Below, one piece after another: positions 15,460-24,289 of a stretch of DNA of 64,000 bases. Position 1 is the stretch's first letter. Each line of letters opens with the position of its first letter. Under the pieces are notes generated by a model, which saw nothing but the letters and a program-made list of their open reading frames with translations, was not told the origin of the DNA and ran no database searches. The stretch covers positions 1,984,001 to 2,048,000 of the forward strand of contig JADKFS010000001.1 in assembly GCA_016717335.1 (NCBI GenBank). The letters are read 5' to 3'. Source of the DNA: Candidatus Ribeiella danica. GTDB lineage: Bacteria; Chloroflexota; Chloroflexia; Chloroflexales; Roseiflexaceae. Position numbers and translations under genes: made by a program.

Positions 15460-17010
15460 GTGGGCCTTGATCTTTCCGCGCTCAGCCGCCAGGTGCGCGC
15501 GATGAGCGGCTCGCTGGCCGGCGAGGCGAGCGATAAGCAGGAGCGCCAGTCGCTCGCGCTCGGCCGCTACCTCGAGGAGGCCGACGAGCACGCGGCATGG
15601 GCGCAGGCGGCCGACCTCAGCCGGGAGACGGCGGCCTGGCTGCTGGCCCGCCCGGTCGAGCCGCTCAACGCGATCTACGACCTGCCCGCCCGCCCGCGCG
15701 ACTACGCGCTGATCGCCACCGACGGCTCGCAGATCGACGTCGAGCGCCACGGCATGGCCGCCTGCTACGTCATCAACGTTGGCCGGGTGTACCTGCGCTA
15801 CGGCGCGCGCCCGGCCGCACGGCTCTCCGCCCGCCCGACGCTGTACTACCGCGACGAGGACCTGTACCTCTCCGACGGCGTGCGGCGCATCCCGATCGAG
15901 GGCAACTACCTGAGCGCCAAGCGCGATATCGAGGAGGGCCTGGCGCTGGCCGAGCTGGCCGACGAGTTCTTATCTGCAGATAGCGCAGATTCTCGGGGAT
16001 ACAGGCAGGCGACATCCGGCCCTACCCGCGAGAATCCCCGTGAATCCACGAATGCAGACGAATTCCGATCCGCGGATGACGCAGATTTACGCGGATACGA
16101 ACAACTGACATTTGGCGTGCGCCATCCTATCCGCGAGAATCCGCGTGAATCCGCGGACAGCATAGATCCTCGCGAGGGCAAACAGACAAGACCTGACAGA
16201 CCCGAGCCTATCCGCGTGAATCCGCGTGCATCCGCGGACAGCACAGATCCTCGCGAGGACAAACAGACAAGACCTGACAGACCCGAGCCTATCCGCGTGA
16301 ATCCGCGTGAATCCGCGGATCAGATCCCCGCCATCGCCCTGCAGGACGGCACGCTGGTGCGCTGGACGCTGGCGGGGGCCGAGAAGTTCGTGCAGGAGCA
16401 GTTCCTGCGGCCCTACCTGGCCTACCTCGACCAGATGCGCACCCGCGCCATCCCGGTCGCCTCCTACATCAGCCGGCCGCGCGCCCCCGAGGTCGCCGGC
16501 ACCATCCGGCTCATGCTCTGCCCGGACGTGGACGTGGCCGCCGGGCGCGGCGCGAACTGCAGCGAGTGCAGCGACGCGGCCGCCGGACGCACGCCCTCCT
16601 GCTACGCCTGCCAGGGGCTGACCGACGCAGACATCCTGGCCGACATGCTGTCTGACGGACAGCGCGGCCCGCTGTTCGTCTCGATGTCGCGGATCAACGT
16701 CGAGGCGTACGGCCCGCACCTGATCCACTTCTTCTACATGCGCGTCGGCCGGGAGGTCGCGCGGGTCGAGCTGCCGCGCTGGGTCGCCGAGGACCGCGCC
16801 GCGGTCGACCTGCTGCACACGCTGATCTACGACCAGTGCATGAAGGGCCAGGGCTACCCGGTGGCGCTGGCGCGCGCCCACGAGCAGGCGATCGTGCGCG
16901 CGGCCGACCGGCGGGCGTTCCTCAGCATCGTGGAGGGCAGCCTGCTGCGCGCCGAGCTGCCCGCCAGCGACTCGCGCAAGCGCGAGAGCAAGGATCGGCA
17001 GGCTCTGTAA
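15460..17010 (+). CDS. nurA: NurA-domain nuclease with a 120-residue repeat-encoded insertion
   Basis: NurA proteins are Mn-dependent 5'-3' nucleases that work with HerA helicases in end resection. The 516-residue protein has the N-terminal metal motif A-T-D-G-S-Q-I-D (Asp88), a second motif L-Q-D-G-T-L-V near 295 and the C-terminal H-E-Q-A-I-V near 470. A four-to-five cysteine cluster near 360-385 could bind metal. Residues about 169-288 come from short-repeat DNA (N-P-R-E-S-A-D and R-P-D-R-P-E-P-I-R-V motifs) and look like an insertion between the two nuclease motifs. No HerA is adjacent in the window. Confidence 0.78.
   Translation: MGLDLSALSRQVRAMSGSLAGEASDKQERQSLALGRYLEEADEHAAWAQAADLSRETAAWLLARPVEPLNAIYDLPARPRDYALIATDGSQIDVERHGMAACYVINVGRVYLRYGARPAARLSARPTLYYRDEDLYLSDGVRRIPIEGNYLSAKRDIEEGLALAELADEFLSADSADSRGYRQATSGPTRENPRESTNADEFRSADDADLRGYEQLTFGVRHPIRENPRESADSIDPREGKQTRPDRPEPIRVNPRASADSTDPREDKQTRPDRPEPIRVNPRESADQIPAIALQDGTLVRWTLAGAEKFVQEQFLRPYLAYLDQMRTRAIPVASYISRPRAPEVAGTIRLMLCPDVDVAAGRGANCSECSDAAAGRTPSCYACQGLTDADILADMLSDGQRGPLFVSMSRINVEAYGPHLIHFFYMRVGREVARVELPRWVAEDRAAVDLLHTLIYDQCMKGQGYPVALARAHEQAIVRAADRRAFLSIVEGSLLRAELPASDSRKRESKDRQAL
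15966..16324. repeat. In-frame repeat block inside nurA, including an 81-bp direct repeat
   Basis: Units such as ATCCGCGTGA and their complements TCGCGGATGACGCAGATT alternate in both orientations. A nearly identical 81-base (27-codon) unit begins at 16168 and again at 16249 (CCTCGCGAGG ... ACAAGACCTGACAGACCC). All copies keep the reading frame. Confidence 0.85.
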
Positions 17011-17019
17011 GTGTCTGCG

Positions 17020-17142
17020 AGGGGCTGCGCCCCTGGACCCCAAAAGGAACGCCGTCTCGGTTGCGAGGCTTGACGCGCATGCCTGGCTGAATTCAGGCAC
17101 GGCGGGATGCAACCCGCTCCGCAGGCACGGTGCAAGGCATAG
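17020..17142 (+). repeat. Dispersed intergenic element, copy B
   Basis: In the 458-base gap after nurA the core seen at 6469 recurs from 17028: GCCCCTGGACCCCAAAAGG, then GCGCATGCCTGGCTGAATTC, then GGCACGGCGGGATGCAAC. The rest of the gap holds a possible -10 (TATACT near 17236) and the ribosome site of the VWA gene. Confidence 0.85.
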
Positions 17143-17468
17143 GACACCAGCAGCGCAACTGGTACGGGATCATTTGCCGCATGGGCGGCCGCCTCCGCAA
17201 AAAGCCCCAAAACGCTGCGCCATGCGCCCTGGTATGCTATACTAGAGCCGAAGAAGAAGCGATCTCCGGGCCGGAGCGGCCTGCCGGCGGCATCCTGAAG
17301 CCAAGATCCGCTGACGACAGCCAGTGGCCCAGCGATGAACACGCGCGAGCCAGTCCCTGGCGTGCCCCGTGCAACCTGGCCTGGCGTCTGAGCGTACCAC
17401 ATGGGTGTGAGCGCGGCGCGATCTCGACGCCGCGGCTCATCGCGGGTGTTTTGAAAGGAGTGGCAACA

Positions 17469-18752
17469 ATGGCCGGTGAGGTCAATCTTCGCGCAACCCT
17501 GGCGCGCCCCTTCCTATCGGCGACTGGCGCGCCGCAGGTCGCCTACCTGCTGATCGAGGCGCTGCCGAGCCAGGTCGTCGCGCAGGTGCGGATGCCGGTC
17601 AACGTCAGCTTTGTGCTCGACCGCAGCGGCTCGATGAAGGGCGAGAAGATCGACCGCGTGCGCCGCGCGACATCGCGCGCGCTCGAGATGCTGGGCGAGC
17701 AGGATCTCGCTTCGGTCGTGATCTTCGACCACCGCACCGAGGTGCTGATCCCGGCGGCGCCGGTGGTCAGCCAGCGCGAGCTGCAAGACAAGATCAGCCG
17801 CATCCGCGACGCCGGCGGCACCAAGATCGCCCCGGCGGTCGAGAAGGGCCTGCGCGAGATCGAGAAGGGTGGCGCGAACGCCATCCGCCGCCTGGTGCTG
17901 CTGACCGACGGCCAGACCGAGAGCGAGAACGACTGCCTACGCCAGGCCGACGACGCCGGGCGGCGCGGCGTGCCGATCACCGCGCTGGGCGTCGGTAAGG
18001 ATTGGAACGAGGACCTGCTGATCGATATGGCCAACCGCTCCGGCGGCACGGCCGACTATATCGATCAGCCTGATAAGATCGTGTCCTACTTCCAGAACAC
18101 CGTCCAGCGCGCCCAGGCCACCGCGATCCACAACGCGACGCTGACGCTGCGGCTGGTCCAGGGCATCACGCCGCGGGCGGTCTGGCAGGTCATCCCGCTG
18201 ATCAGCAACCTTGGCTACCGGCCGGTCTCCGACCGCGACGTGAGCGTCTCGCTCGGCGAGCTGGAGACCGGCAGCGGGCGCACGGTGCTGATCGAGCTGC
18301 TGGTCGACCCGCGGCCGGCCGGCCAGTACCGGATCGGGCAGGTCGAGATCAGCTATGACGTGCCGGTGCTGCGGCTGCAGGGCGAGAAGACCCGCGCGGA
18401 TATCATGCTGACCTTTACGGCCGACGCTGGGATGGCGGCGCAGGTCAACGCGCCCGTGATGAATATTGTCGAGAAGATCAGCGCGTTCAAGCTGCAGACG
18501 CGCGCGCTGCAGGATCTGCAGTCCGGCGATGTGGCCGGCGCGACCCAGAAGCTGCAGAGCGCCGTGACCCGCCTGCTCAACCAGGGCGAGGTCGATCTGG
18601 CGCAGACGATGCAGCAGGAGATCGCCAACCTGCAGCAGACCGGCCAGATCTCCAGCGAGGGCCAGAAGACCATGAAGTTCGGCACGCGCAAGACCGTGCG
18701 CCTGAGCGACCTCGACGTGCCGGATGAGCTGCGCGTGAAGGGCGGCGAGTGA
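17469..18752 (+). CDS. VWA-domain protein
   Basis: A 427-residue protein starting at an ATG preceded by AAAGGAG. The von Willebrand A domain (about 45-235) has the metal site D-R-S-G-S-M at 51-56 and T-D-G-Q-T-E near 144. A beta-rich region follows and then a helical tail (350-400) rich in Gln. There is no signal peptide, so it is probably cytoplasmic and binds a protein partner through the metal site. The binding partner is unknown. Confidence 0.88.
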   Translation: MAGEVNLRATLARPFLSATGAPQVAYLLIEALPSQVVAQVRMPVNVSFVLDRSGSMKGEKIDRVRRATSRALEMLGEQDLASVVIFDHRTEVLIPAAPVVSQRELQDKISRIRDAGGTKIAPAVEKGLREIEKGGANAIRRLVLLTDGQTESENDCLRQADDAGRRGVPITALGVGKDWNEDLLIDMANRSGGTADYIDQPDKIVSYFQNTVQRAQATAIHNATLTLRLVQGITPRAVWQVIPLISNLGYRPVSDRDVSVSLGELETGSGRTVLIELLVDPRPAGQYRIGQVEISYDVPVLRLQGEKTRADIMLTFTADAGMAAQVNAPVMNIVEKISAFKLQTRALQDLQSGDVAGATQKLQSAVTRLLNQGEVDLAQTMQQEIANLQQTGQISSEGQKTMKFGTRKTVRLSDLDVPDELRVKGGE

Positions 18753-18773
18753 CAGAATCCCTTCGGCGCCCCG

Positions 18774-18806
18774 CCCCCTCCCCGCGTGCGGGGAGGGGGT
18801 TTGATT
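18774..18806 (+). terminator. Rho-independent terminator of the VWA gene
   Basis: A perfect 12-bp stem (CCCCCTCCCCGC / GCGGGGAGGGGG) with a two-base loop, followed by TTTGATT. Confidence 0.8.
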
Positions 18807-18810
18807 CATG

Positions 18811-18842
18811 GGGACGGGCTGCGGTGCGCCGCAGCCCGTCCC
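18811..18842. repeat. Perfect 14-bp hairpin with TGCG loop
   Basis: GGGACGGGCTGCGG and its exact complement flank TGCG. It sits between convergent genes, next to the terminator. Confidence 0.75.
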
Positions 18843-18941
18843 TATACCTATACCCTTACTCCCTCGCCGGGCAGGCTACGACGACGCAGGCCGCGTGCGC
18901 GGCCTGATCTAGCCCGCCGGCGTGCGGGCGCGCAGGAGCGC

Positions 18942-19553
18942 CTAGCCTTCGCCCGCGAACGCATGGCAGCGCTGGCAGATCGCCAGCGTCGGCGCCTGCC
19001 GCAGAAACGCGATTTGCGGCTCGCCGCCGGTCGCGTGCGATGCATGGCAGTCGGCGCATGTCGCGGCGTGAGCGGGGTCACGCTGCTGCCACTTGGGCAG
19101 CAGCGTGTGGAAGTGGTTGTTGAACTCACCGCTGTCGCCGATGTCGCCATGGCATTTCAGGCAGTAGGAATCGCCGATGTGGCTGGTGAGGACGGCCGGC
19201 GAGCTGTAGTGGCCGGCGATGTAGGCCACCATGTCTTTCGCGCCAAGCGTCATCGCGCCGACCCGCCCTCCGACGCCCGGCCCGCTGTGGCAAGCGATGC
19301 AGGCGACCCCTTTCGCGGCGTGGGCCGAGGCCAGATCGACCGGCGCCGCCTGGCTGCGCTGGTAGAAGGTGCTCTCGGGCTGGGTGTGGCACGAGGCGCA
19401 GAAGCTATCGCTGTCCTCCATGTGTGCGGCGGCCAGCCCGCCGCCGCCGAGCAGCGCGAGCGCGACGGCGGTGTAGATCGCCACGAGGCGAATCCGGCTG
19501 TGTCGAGCGGGTGGCGTGGCGTGGCCTGGGGCTTTTGGCATTGGCGCATCCAT
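18942..19553 (-). CDS. Membrane-anchored pentahaem c-type cytochrome
   Basis: The 203-residue protein (from M-D-A-P-M-P-K) has one N-terminal membrane helix at about 22-43 and five C-x-x-C-H haem motifs: C-A-S-C-H (52), C-I-A-C-H (85), C-L-K-C-H (131), C-A-D-C-H (166) and C-Q-R-C-H (193). The layout resembles NapC/NirT-type quinol-oxidising cytochromes, but with one haem more than the usual four. The start is uncertain; alternatives lie at 19589 and 19541. No reductase gene is adjacent, so the electron acceptor is unknown. Confidence 0.88.
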   Translation of the reverse strand: MDAPMPKAPGHATPPARHSRIRLVAIYTAVALALLGGGGLAAAHMEDSDSFCASCHTQPESTFYQRSQAAPVDLASAHAAKGVACIACHSGPGVGGRVGAMTLGAKDMVAYIAGHYSSPAVLTSHIGDSYCLKCHGDIGDSGEFNNHFHTLLPKWQQRDPAHAATCADCHASHATGGEPQIAFLRQAPTLAICQRCHAFAGEG

Positions 19554-19709
19554 CTGTAGGGTGGCGAAAATCAGAGCACGCCGCCGCAAACAGGTGGTGA
19601 TACATGCGGAAGAGCTGAGCCTGGCGCGCCGTGCTGCTCAAGTATAGGGTGATATTCTTGGAATTCGATTAACCTACACGGCGCGATTCCGATCTTTCCA
19701 CTGCCGCGC

Positions 19710-20666
19710 TCAGCCCTTCAGATTCTCCTCGAAGAAGCTCACGATCTCGTCCAGGTGCTCGTTGACGTAGAGATAGCCGCCAAAACGATCCGTACTCGGC
19801 GCGACGATCAGCGGCCGCGCGCTGGGCGTCGCCGCCGCGATCGCCTGGGCGTCGGCGAGGCTGCCCCACTGGTCGCCATCGCCCTGGATATAGAGCAGCT
19901 TGGTGGGGCCGAGCAGCGGCGCCGCGCGCGCCGGGGCGATCTGCGCGAACGCCGGCGCGCCGAAGGCGCGGCAGAGCGGCTCGGCGAGCTTCGCCAGAGA
20001 CGGGCCGGCCGGCCCGAGCATCGTCCGCGCGAGGTTCGGCGCGTAGACCCCGATGCTGGTCGGCTGCACCGCGACGGCGGCGCGGATTGGCTGGCAGCGC
20101 GGGATGCCGTAGATCGCGGTGTTGGCGCCCATCGAGTAGCCGATCACGCCGATGCGCTTGCCGTCGACCTCGGGCCGCTTGCGCAGCATCATCACGGCGC
20201 CCACCAGGTCGCGCGACTCGCGCACGCCGAAGGTCACCGGCCAGGCGGCGGCGCTCTCGCCGTGGTTGCGCAGGTCGAACAGCAGGACGTGGAAGCCGGC
20301 CTGCGCCAGCGCGCGCGCCGGCTCCAGAAAGTCGACCGTCCGATCGGGCATCAGCGTGCAGCCGGCGCGGTTGCCGAGCCGGTTCCACGGCCAGCCGTGG
20401 ACGAACACAATCGTGGGTGCGCGGCTGCCGTCGTGGTCCGCGCGATGGATGAGCCACCCGCGCAGCATCACACCGTCGTGCGATCGGAAGACCACCTCCT
20501 CGAACGGCAGCCCCACCTGGGCAGGCGTGCGCCAGAGCGGCTGGCGGCCCCCCGTGATCGCCAGCCGGGTGAGCGCCGCGGCTGCATACCCGACGCGGCC
20601 GGCGGCGATGCCGAGCGCCAACCCCAGCGCGACCGCGCCGCGCCGCTGAATCCTTGCCCAGGCCAT
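19710..20666 (-). CDS. Alpha/beta hydrolase, membrane-anchored
   Basis: A 318-residue protein with an N-terminal hydrophobic anchor (11-33), then an alpha/beta-hydrolase fold: oxyanion-type V-H-G-W-P at 89-93, nucleophile elbow G-Y-S-M-G with Ser178, a likely acid in I-Q-G-D-G-D near 275 and a C-terminal His in N-E-H-L-D. AGGAGG precedes the ATG at 20666; an upstream ATG at 20711 has none. It resembles the BAAT/dipeptidyl-type esterase-lipase group. Substrate unknown. Confidence 0.85.
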   Translation of the reverse strand: MAWARIQRRGAVALGLALGIAAGRVGYAAAALTRLAITGGRQPLWRTPAQVGLPFEEVVFRSHDGVMLRGWLIHRADHDGSRAPTIVFVHGWPWNRLGNRAGCTLMPDRTVDFLEPARALAQAGFHVLLFDLRNHGESAAAWPVTFGVRESRDLVGAVMMLRKRPEVDGKRIGVIGYSMGANTAIYGIPRCQPIRAAVAVQPTSIGVYAPNLARTMLGPAGPSLAKLAEPLCRAFGAPAFAQIAPARAAPLLGPTKLLYIQGDGDQWGSLADAQAIAAATPSARPLIVAPSTDRFGGYLYVNEHLDEIVSFFEENLKG

Positions 20667-20748
20667 ACAGAACCTCCTGACGACGATTCGCTCAATTGTG
20701 AGATTATACACGGGCTGGCCCGGCCGTGGATTGGCGTGCCGAAACGCG

Positions 20749-20757
20749 TGCTATAAT
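20749..20757 (+). promoter_or_regulatory. Extended -10 element before gap
   Basis: TGCTATAAT at 20749-20757. A leader of about 170 nt follows, with a hairpin GGGGAGG/CCTCCCC at 20811-20831. A second -10-like GATAAT near 20905 could be an alternative start. Confidence 0.6.
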
Positions 20758-20930
20758 ATCGCCGTATCTAGCGGCTCACGCAATGATTCCTGCGGGGTGT
20801 ACACTCCGCCGGGGAGGCTTCAAACCTCCCCATCAAAACCAGTTTGGCAGACCACTGGGGTGACGAAGCGCGAATTCGATGTCTCGTGCACCATGTGCGG
20901 TGCGATAATATACGAAGAAGGAGAAGCAGT

Positions 20931-21974
20931 ATGGCACGCGTAGCGATCAATGGCTTCGGGCGGATCGGCCGCCAGAGCTTTAAAGCGCTTCTGGAGCGGT
21001 ATGCCGACGACCTCGAGATCGTCGCGGTGAACGACCTGACCGACAACGAGACGCTGGCCCACCTGCTGCGCCACGACTCGACCTACGGCCCGTTCGACGG
21101 CGAGGTCAGCTCTACCGAGGATCGGATCACGGTCGACTTCTACGACGAGGACGACGCCGAGCACCACATCGATCTGGAGGCGCTGGCCGAGAAGGACCCG
21201 ACCAGGCTGCCCTGGCGCGACCTGGGCATCGACATCGTGATCGAGTCGACCGGGCGCTTCACCGACGCCGAGAAGGCCCGCGCGCACCTGCAGGCGGGCG
21301 CGAAGAAGGTCATTATCACCGCGCCGGCCAAGGGCGAAGATATTACGATCTGCCTGGGCGTCAACGAGTCCAAGTACGATCACGCGGTCCACAATATCAT
21401 CTCGAACGCCTCCTGCACCACCAACTGCCTCGCCCCGGTGGCCAAGGTGCTCAACGACCGGTTCGGCATCCGGCGCGGCCTGATGACGACCATCCACTCG
21501 TACACGATGGACCAGAACCTGCAGGACAACGTCCATAAAGATCTGCGGCGGGCCCGCGCCGCGGCGATCAATATTGTGCCGACAACCACCGGCGCGGCGA
21601 AGGCTGTGGCGCTGGTCCTCCCCGAGCTGAAGGGCAAGTTCGACGGCTTCTCCGTGCGCGTCCCGACGGCGACGGTCTCGCTGGTGGACTTCACGGTGCA
21701 GCTCGAGCGCGGCGCCTCCGTCGAAGCGATCAACAACGCCTTCCGCGAGGCGGCCGAGAGCGAGGATCTCGAGGGCATCCTGGGCATCAGCGACGAGCAG
21801 CTGGTGTCGTCCGATTTCATCGGCACAGCCTACTCCAGCGTGGTCGACCTGCCGCTGACGATGGGGATGGGCGACGACTTCTTTAAGGTCGTCTCATGGT
21901 ACGACAACGAGTGGGGCTACTCTGTGCGCGTGGCCGATCTGACGGCGTTCATCGCCGATGGCTTCGAGGCGTAG
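20931..21974 (+). CDS. gap: Glyceraldehyde-3-phosphate dehydrogenase
   Basis: A 347-residue type I GAPDH of glycolysis. The Rossmann motif I-N-G-F-G-R-I-G is at 6-13, the NAD-preferring Asp35 follows V-A-V-N, and the catalytic Cys162 lies in S-N-A-S-C-T-T-N with His189. The C-terminal W-Y-D-N-E-W-G-Y is intact. GAAGGAG precedes the ATG. It stands alone, without pgk or tpiA next to it. Confidence 0.98.
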   Translation: MARVAINGFGRIGRQSFKALLERYADDLEIVAVNDLTDNETLAHLLRHDSTYGPFDGEVSSTEDRITVDFYDEDDAEHHIDLEALAEKDPTRLPWRDLGIDIVIESTGRFTDAEKARAHLQAGAKKVIITAPAKGEDITICLGVNESKYDHAVHNIISNASCTTNCLAPVAKVLNDRFGIRRGLMTTIHSYTMDQNLQDNVHKDLRRARAAAINIVPTTTGAAKAVALVLPELKGKFDGFSVRVPTATVSLVDFTVQLERGASVEAINNAFREAAESEDLEGILGISDEQLVSSDFIGTAYSSVVDLPLTMGMGDDFFKVVSWYDNEWGYSVRVADLTAFIADGFEA

Positions 21975-21987
21975 TCGACACAGTAAT

Positions 21988-22036
21988 GGGGCGAGCGAGC
22001 GGGCGAGGGGCGATAGGACGAGGGATGACGGGGCGA
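21988..22036. repeat. Heptamer array after gap
   Basis: Seven 7-base units in strict phase (GGGGCGA, GCGAGCG, GGCGAGG, GGCGATA, GGACGAG, GGATGAC, GGGGCGA). Only one arm is visible. Confidence 0.75.
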
Positions 22037-22073
22037 TAAGATGCTCTGCGTTCAGCGTTCTACGCCCACCTTG

Positions 22074-22886
22074 TCACAAGGCCAGCGCTTCGATGATGAC
22101 CTCACGGTCGGGCAGGCGCAGCGCGAGGCGATACGTGCCAGGCGAGAGATCGTCGAGCACGAAGTTGCCCAGCTCGTCGAGCTCGACCGTGCTGATTGGC
22201 GTCTCGCGCTGCAGCAGGCTCGCAGTGGCAGGGCCGAAGTCGAACAGGATGTCGTCGTCCTCGATCTCCAGCACGCCCACGACGACGCGACGGTCGGCCT
22301 GGTGGGCTACAGGGCGGACGCCGATGGTGATCTGCAAGTTTTCGGCGTGGTAGGCGTACTGGCTGGAGTGGGCGTGGCCGCGCGGCGCGCCATAGGCCCC
22401 GGCGATCTGGGCGGTGGCCGGCGTAAGCAGCTCTGCGACGATGCGGCGCAGCCGGCCGCTCGCCGCCGTAAGTGAAAGGCCACAGCGCCGGTCGGCGGTT
22501 GTGGCCTGCAAAATGCCCCAGGGACCAGGAGGCGACCGGCCGCTCAGCGCGTCGCCGAGGATCTCGCTGAGCAGCTGGATCTCGCGGCTACAGTAGGGGC
22601 AGTCGGCGATGTGGGCCAGCACGGCAGCCTGCCGATCGGACGCCAACATGCCCTGATGGAAGGCGGCCAGCATGTCGCTGGCCGGGCAGAACAGACGAAA
22701 GAACTGCTTGCGCAGCAGTCCTTGTAGCTCAGCAAACTGATGCGCGCGGGCCGCGCAGTGCGGGCAGTCGCGCAGGTGCGTCATCACCTCTGCCGCGGCT
22801 TCGCCGTCGATCGCAGCGATCAGGGTTAGGTCGTCGAGCTCAGGCGGCAGCCTGCACTCACCTGCGGCCTGCGCGTGGTCCTCCAT
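22074..22886 (-). CDS. Double zinc-finger anti-sigma-like protein
   Basis: The 270-residue protein has two separate H-x3-C-x2-C zinc motifs of the anti-sigma type: His37/Cys41/Cys44 (H-L-R-D-C-P-H-C) and His92/Cys96/Cys99 (H-I-A-D-C-P-Y-C). There is no membrane helix. The C-terminal part (about 160-270) is beta-rich and ends with L-S-P-G-T-Y-R-L-A-L-R-L, like carboxypeptidase-regulatory domains. It follows the sigma-like gene at 23285 on the same strand, so it likely binds that sigma factor. A ~400-base repeat-filled gap separates them. Confidence 0.8.
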   Translation of the reverse strand: MEDHAQAAGECRLPPELDDLTLIAAIDGEAAAEVMTHLRDCPHCAARAHQFAELQGLLRKQFFRLFCPASDMLAAFHQGMLASDRQAAVLAHIADCPYCSREIQLLSEILGDALSGRSPPGPWGILQATTADRRCGLSLTAASGRLRRIVAELLTPATAQIAGAYGAPRGHAHSSQYAYHAENLQITIGVRPVAHQADRRVVVGVLEIEDDDILFDFGPATASLLQRETPISTVELDELGNFVLDDLSPGTYRLALRLPDREVIIEALAL

Positions 22887-22984
22887 GACTCTCTCCAGCT
22901 TCTGTAAGGCGAATTTCGGTTTTCTACATGACTGAACGGCGCGCGGCGCTGTTTTCGCATGGACTTTTTATTAACTTTTCAGAT

Positions 22985-23275
22985 CATTTTCAGCTTGGAG
23001 GCTGGCGCCTCACTCCCCGACCCTCTTTCGGGGGTGGGTTTTACATATGTGGCGTTGTGCCGCGTCGGATCACCCCACCCTCTGCCCGCGCCCCTGCCAG
23101 GGGCGCGGGCAAAAGCTAGCCCTGGCGTTTCGGCAGAGCCGAAACGCCAGGGCTAGTCAAGAATACCCCCTCTCCCGTTGGGAGAGGGGGCAGGGGGTGA
23201 GGGCATCCACCGTGGCAGAGCGCGCTTGAGAAAACCTGCCCCAGAAAGGGGAATGGGGAGCGGGCATCCAAAGCC
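22985..23275. repeat. Multi-hairpin G/C-rich mosaic between sigma and anti-sigma genes
   Basis: Several hairpins in tandem fill the gap: CCCTCTTTCGGGGGTGGG, a GCGCCCCTGCCAGGGGCGCG hairpin, a perfect 19-bp stem with AGA loop at 23116-23156, and CCCCCTCTCCCGTTGGGAG at about 23166-23195. Similar modules recur at 27938, 43630, 45900 and 58995. No gene is seen. Confidence 0.8.
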
Positions 23276-23284
23276 GAAGGCGGC

Positions 23285-24046
23285 TCAGGAGGCCAGCATA
23301 CGGCGCAGATCGGAGTCGCGGCCCAGGCGGCCGAGCACGTTGCGCTTGACGTTATAGACATCGGTGATGTTCTCAAACAGATCCTGGCGGCTGCCGTAGA
23401 TGTCGCCCGGCTTCATGCCGAGGATGAACGACTGGAAGACGACCACCCGCTCGGCCTCGCTGTTCAGCTGGGCGTTGATGTAGCTCCAAAACTCCTCACA
23501 GTGGACCCGCTGCATGGCTTCCTCATCCGGCGCCGTCTGAGGAGCGTGGCCGAACGGGATCGCTTCCTCCGGCAACATCTCGGCCCACGACTGGGCGCGC
23601 ACGCTGTCGATGACGACCGAGCCGGCGCACAGCTGCAGATAGTGCAGCAGCGAGGCCAGCGTCGGGAACTGCTCGAACCGCTGGCAGACTGCGCGCCAGA
23701 ACTTGGTGAACGCCGCGCCGACAAAGAACTCGCTGGTCTCGCCGCTGCTGGTGAAGGCGCCGCTCCGCCGCACCCAGCTCTCGACCAGCGGCCCGTACTG
23801 CGTGTAGATGTGCTCCCAGGCCTGCTCATCGCGCTCCACCAGCGCGCGCCGGAACAGCTCGTAAGAGAAGTGCGTGTCGTGCGGCTTGCCACGGTAGAAG
23901 CGCTCGCTCTCGGCCAGACAGCGGCGCACCAGCGTGGGGAGCGCCATCCGCGTTGGGTCGATCGACTCGTCGACGCGTGGCGCGTGTGCGAGCGGACCAC
24001 TGGGCCGAGCGGGAGTCTGCGCCGTCGGGTTCGTTGCGGGCATCAT
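23285..24046 (-). CDS. Sigma-70 family RNA polymerase sigma factor (ECF-like)
   Basis: A 253-residue protein. A region-2-like part (about 65-150) has A-W-E-H-I-Y-T-Q-Y-G-P-L-V and F-W-R-A-V-C-Q-R-F. A diverged region-4-like part follows L-N-S-E-A-E-R-V-V-V and ends D-V-Y-N-V-K-R-N-V-L-G-R-L-G-R-D. The N-terminal 40 residues are Pro/Thr-rich. GGAGG precedes the ATG. It is probably controlled by the double-zinc protein encoded downstream. Confidence 0.75.
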   Translation of the reverse strand: MMPATNPTAQTPARPSGPLAHAPRVDESIDPTRMALPTLVRRCLAESERFYRGKPHDTHFSYELFRRALVERDEQAWEHIYTQYGPLVESWVRRSGAFTSSGETSEFFVGAAFTKFWRAVCQRFEQFPTLASLLHYLQLCAGSVVIDSVRAQSWAEMLPEEAIPFGHAPQTAPDEEAMQRVHCEEFWSYINAQLNSEAERVVVFQSFILGMKPGDIYGSRQDLFENITDVYNVKRNVLGRLGRDSDLRRMLAS

Positions 24047-24289
24047 CGCTGCCTCCTGGTACGATTGCCTGATGCTGGCAGGCGGTTGCGGTACGACGCA
24101 ATGATGCCAGCAGAGCAGTGAGCTGCTACGCTTATTGGTTCGCCATGCTTACGGCGAGAAAACATTGGTTGCGGGCTCGGTATTACAGGGGCTATTGTAG
24201 GAGGTCGTACGCCAATTGAGAATAGGTTGGGGATGAGCGAATGATGACAGACACTACGATACTTGATAGTATTCAGCACTGTAAAGCCT

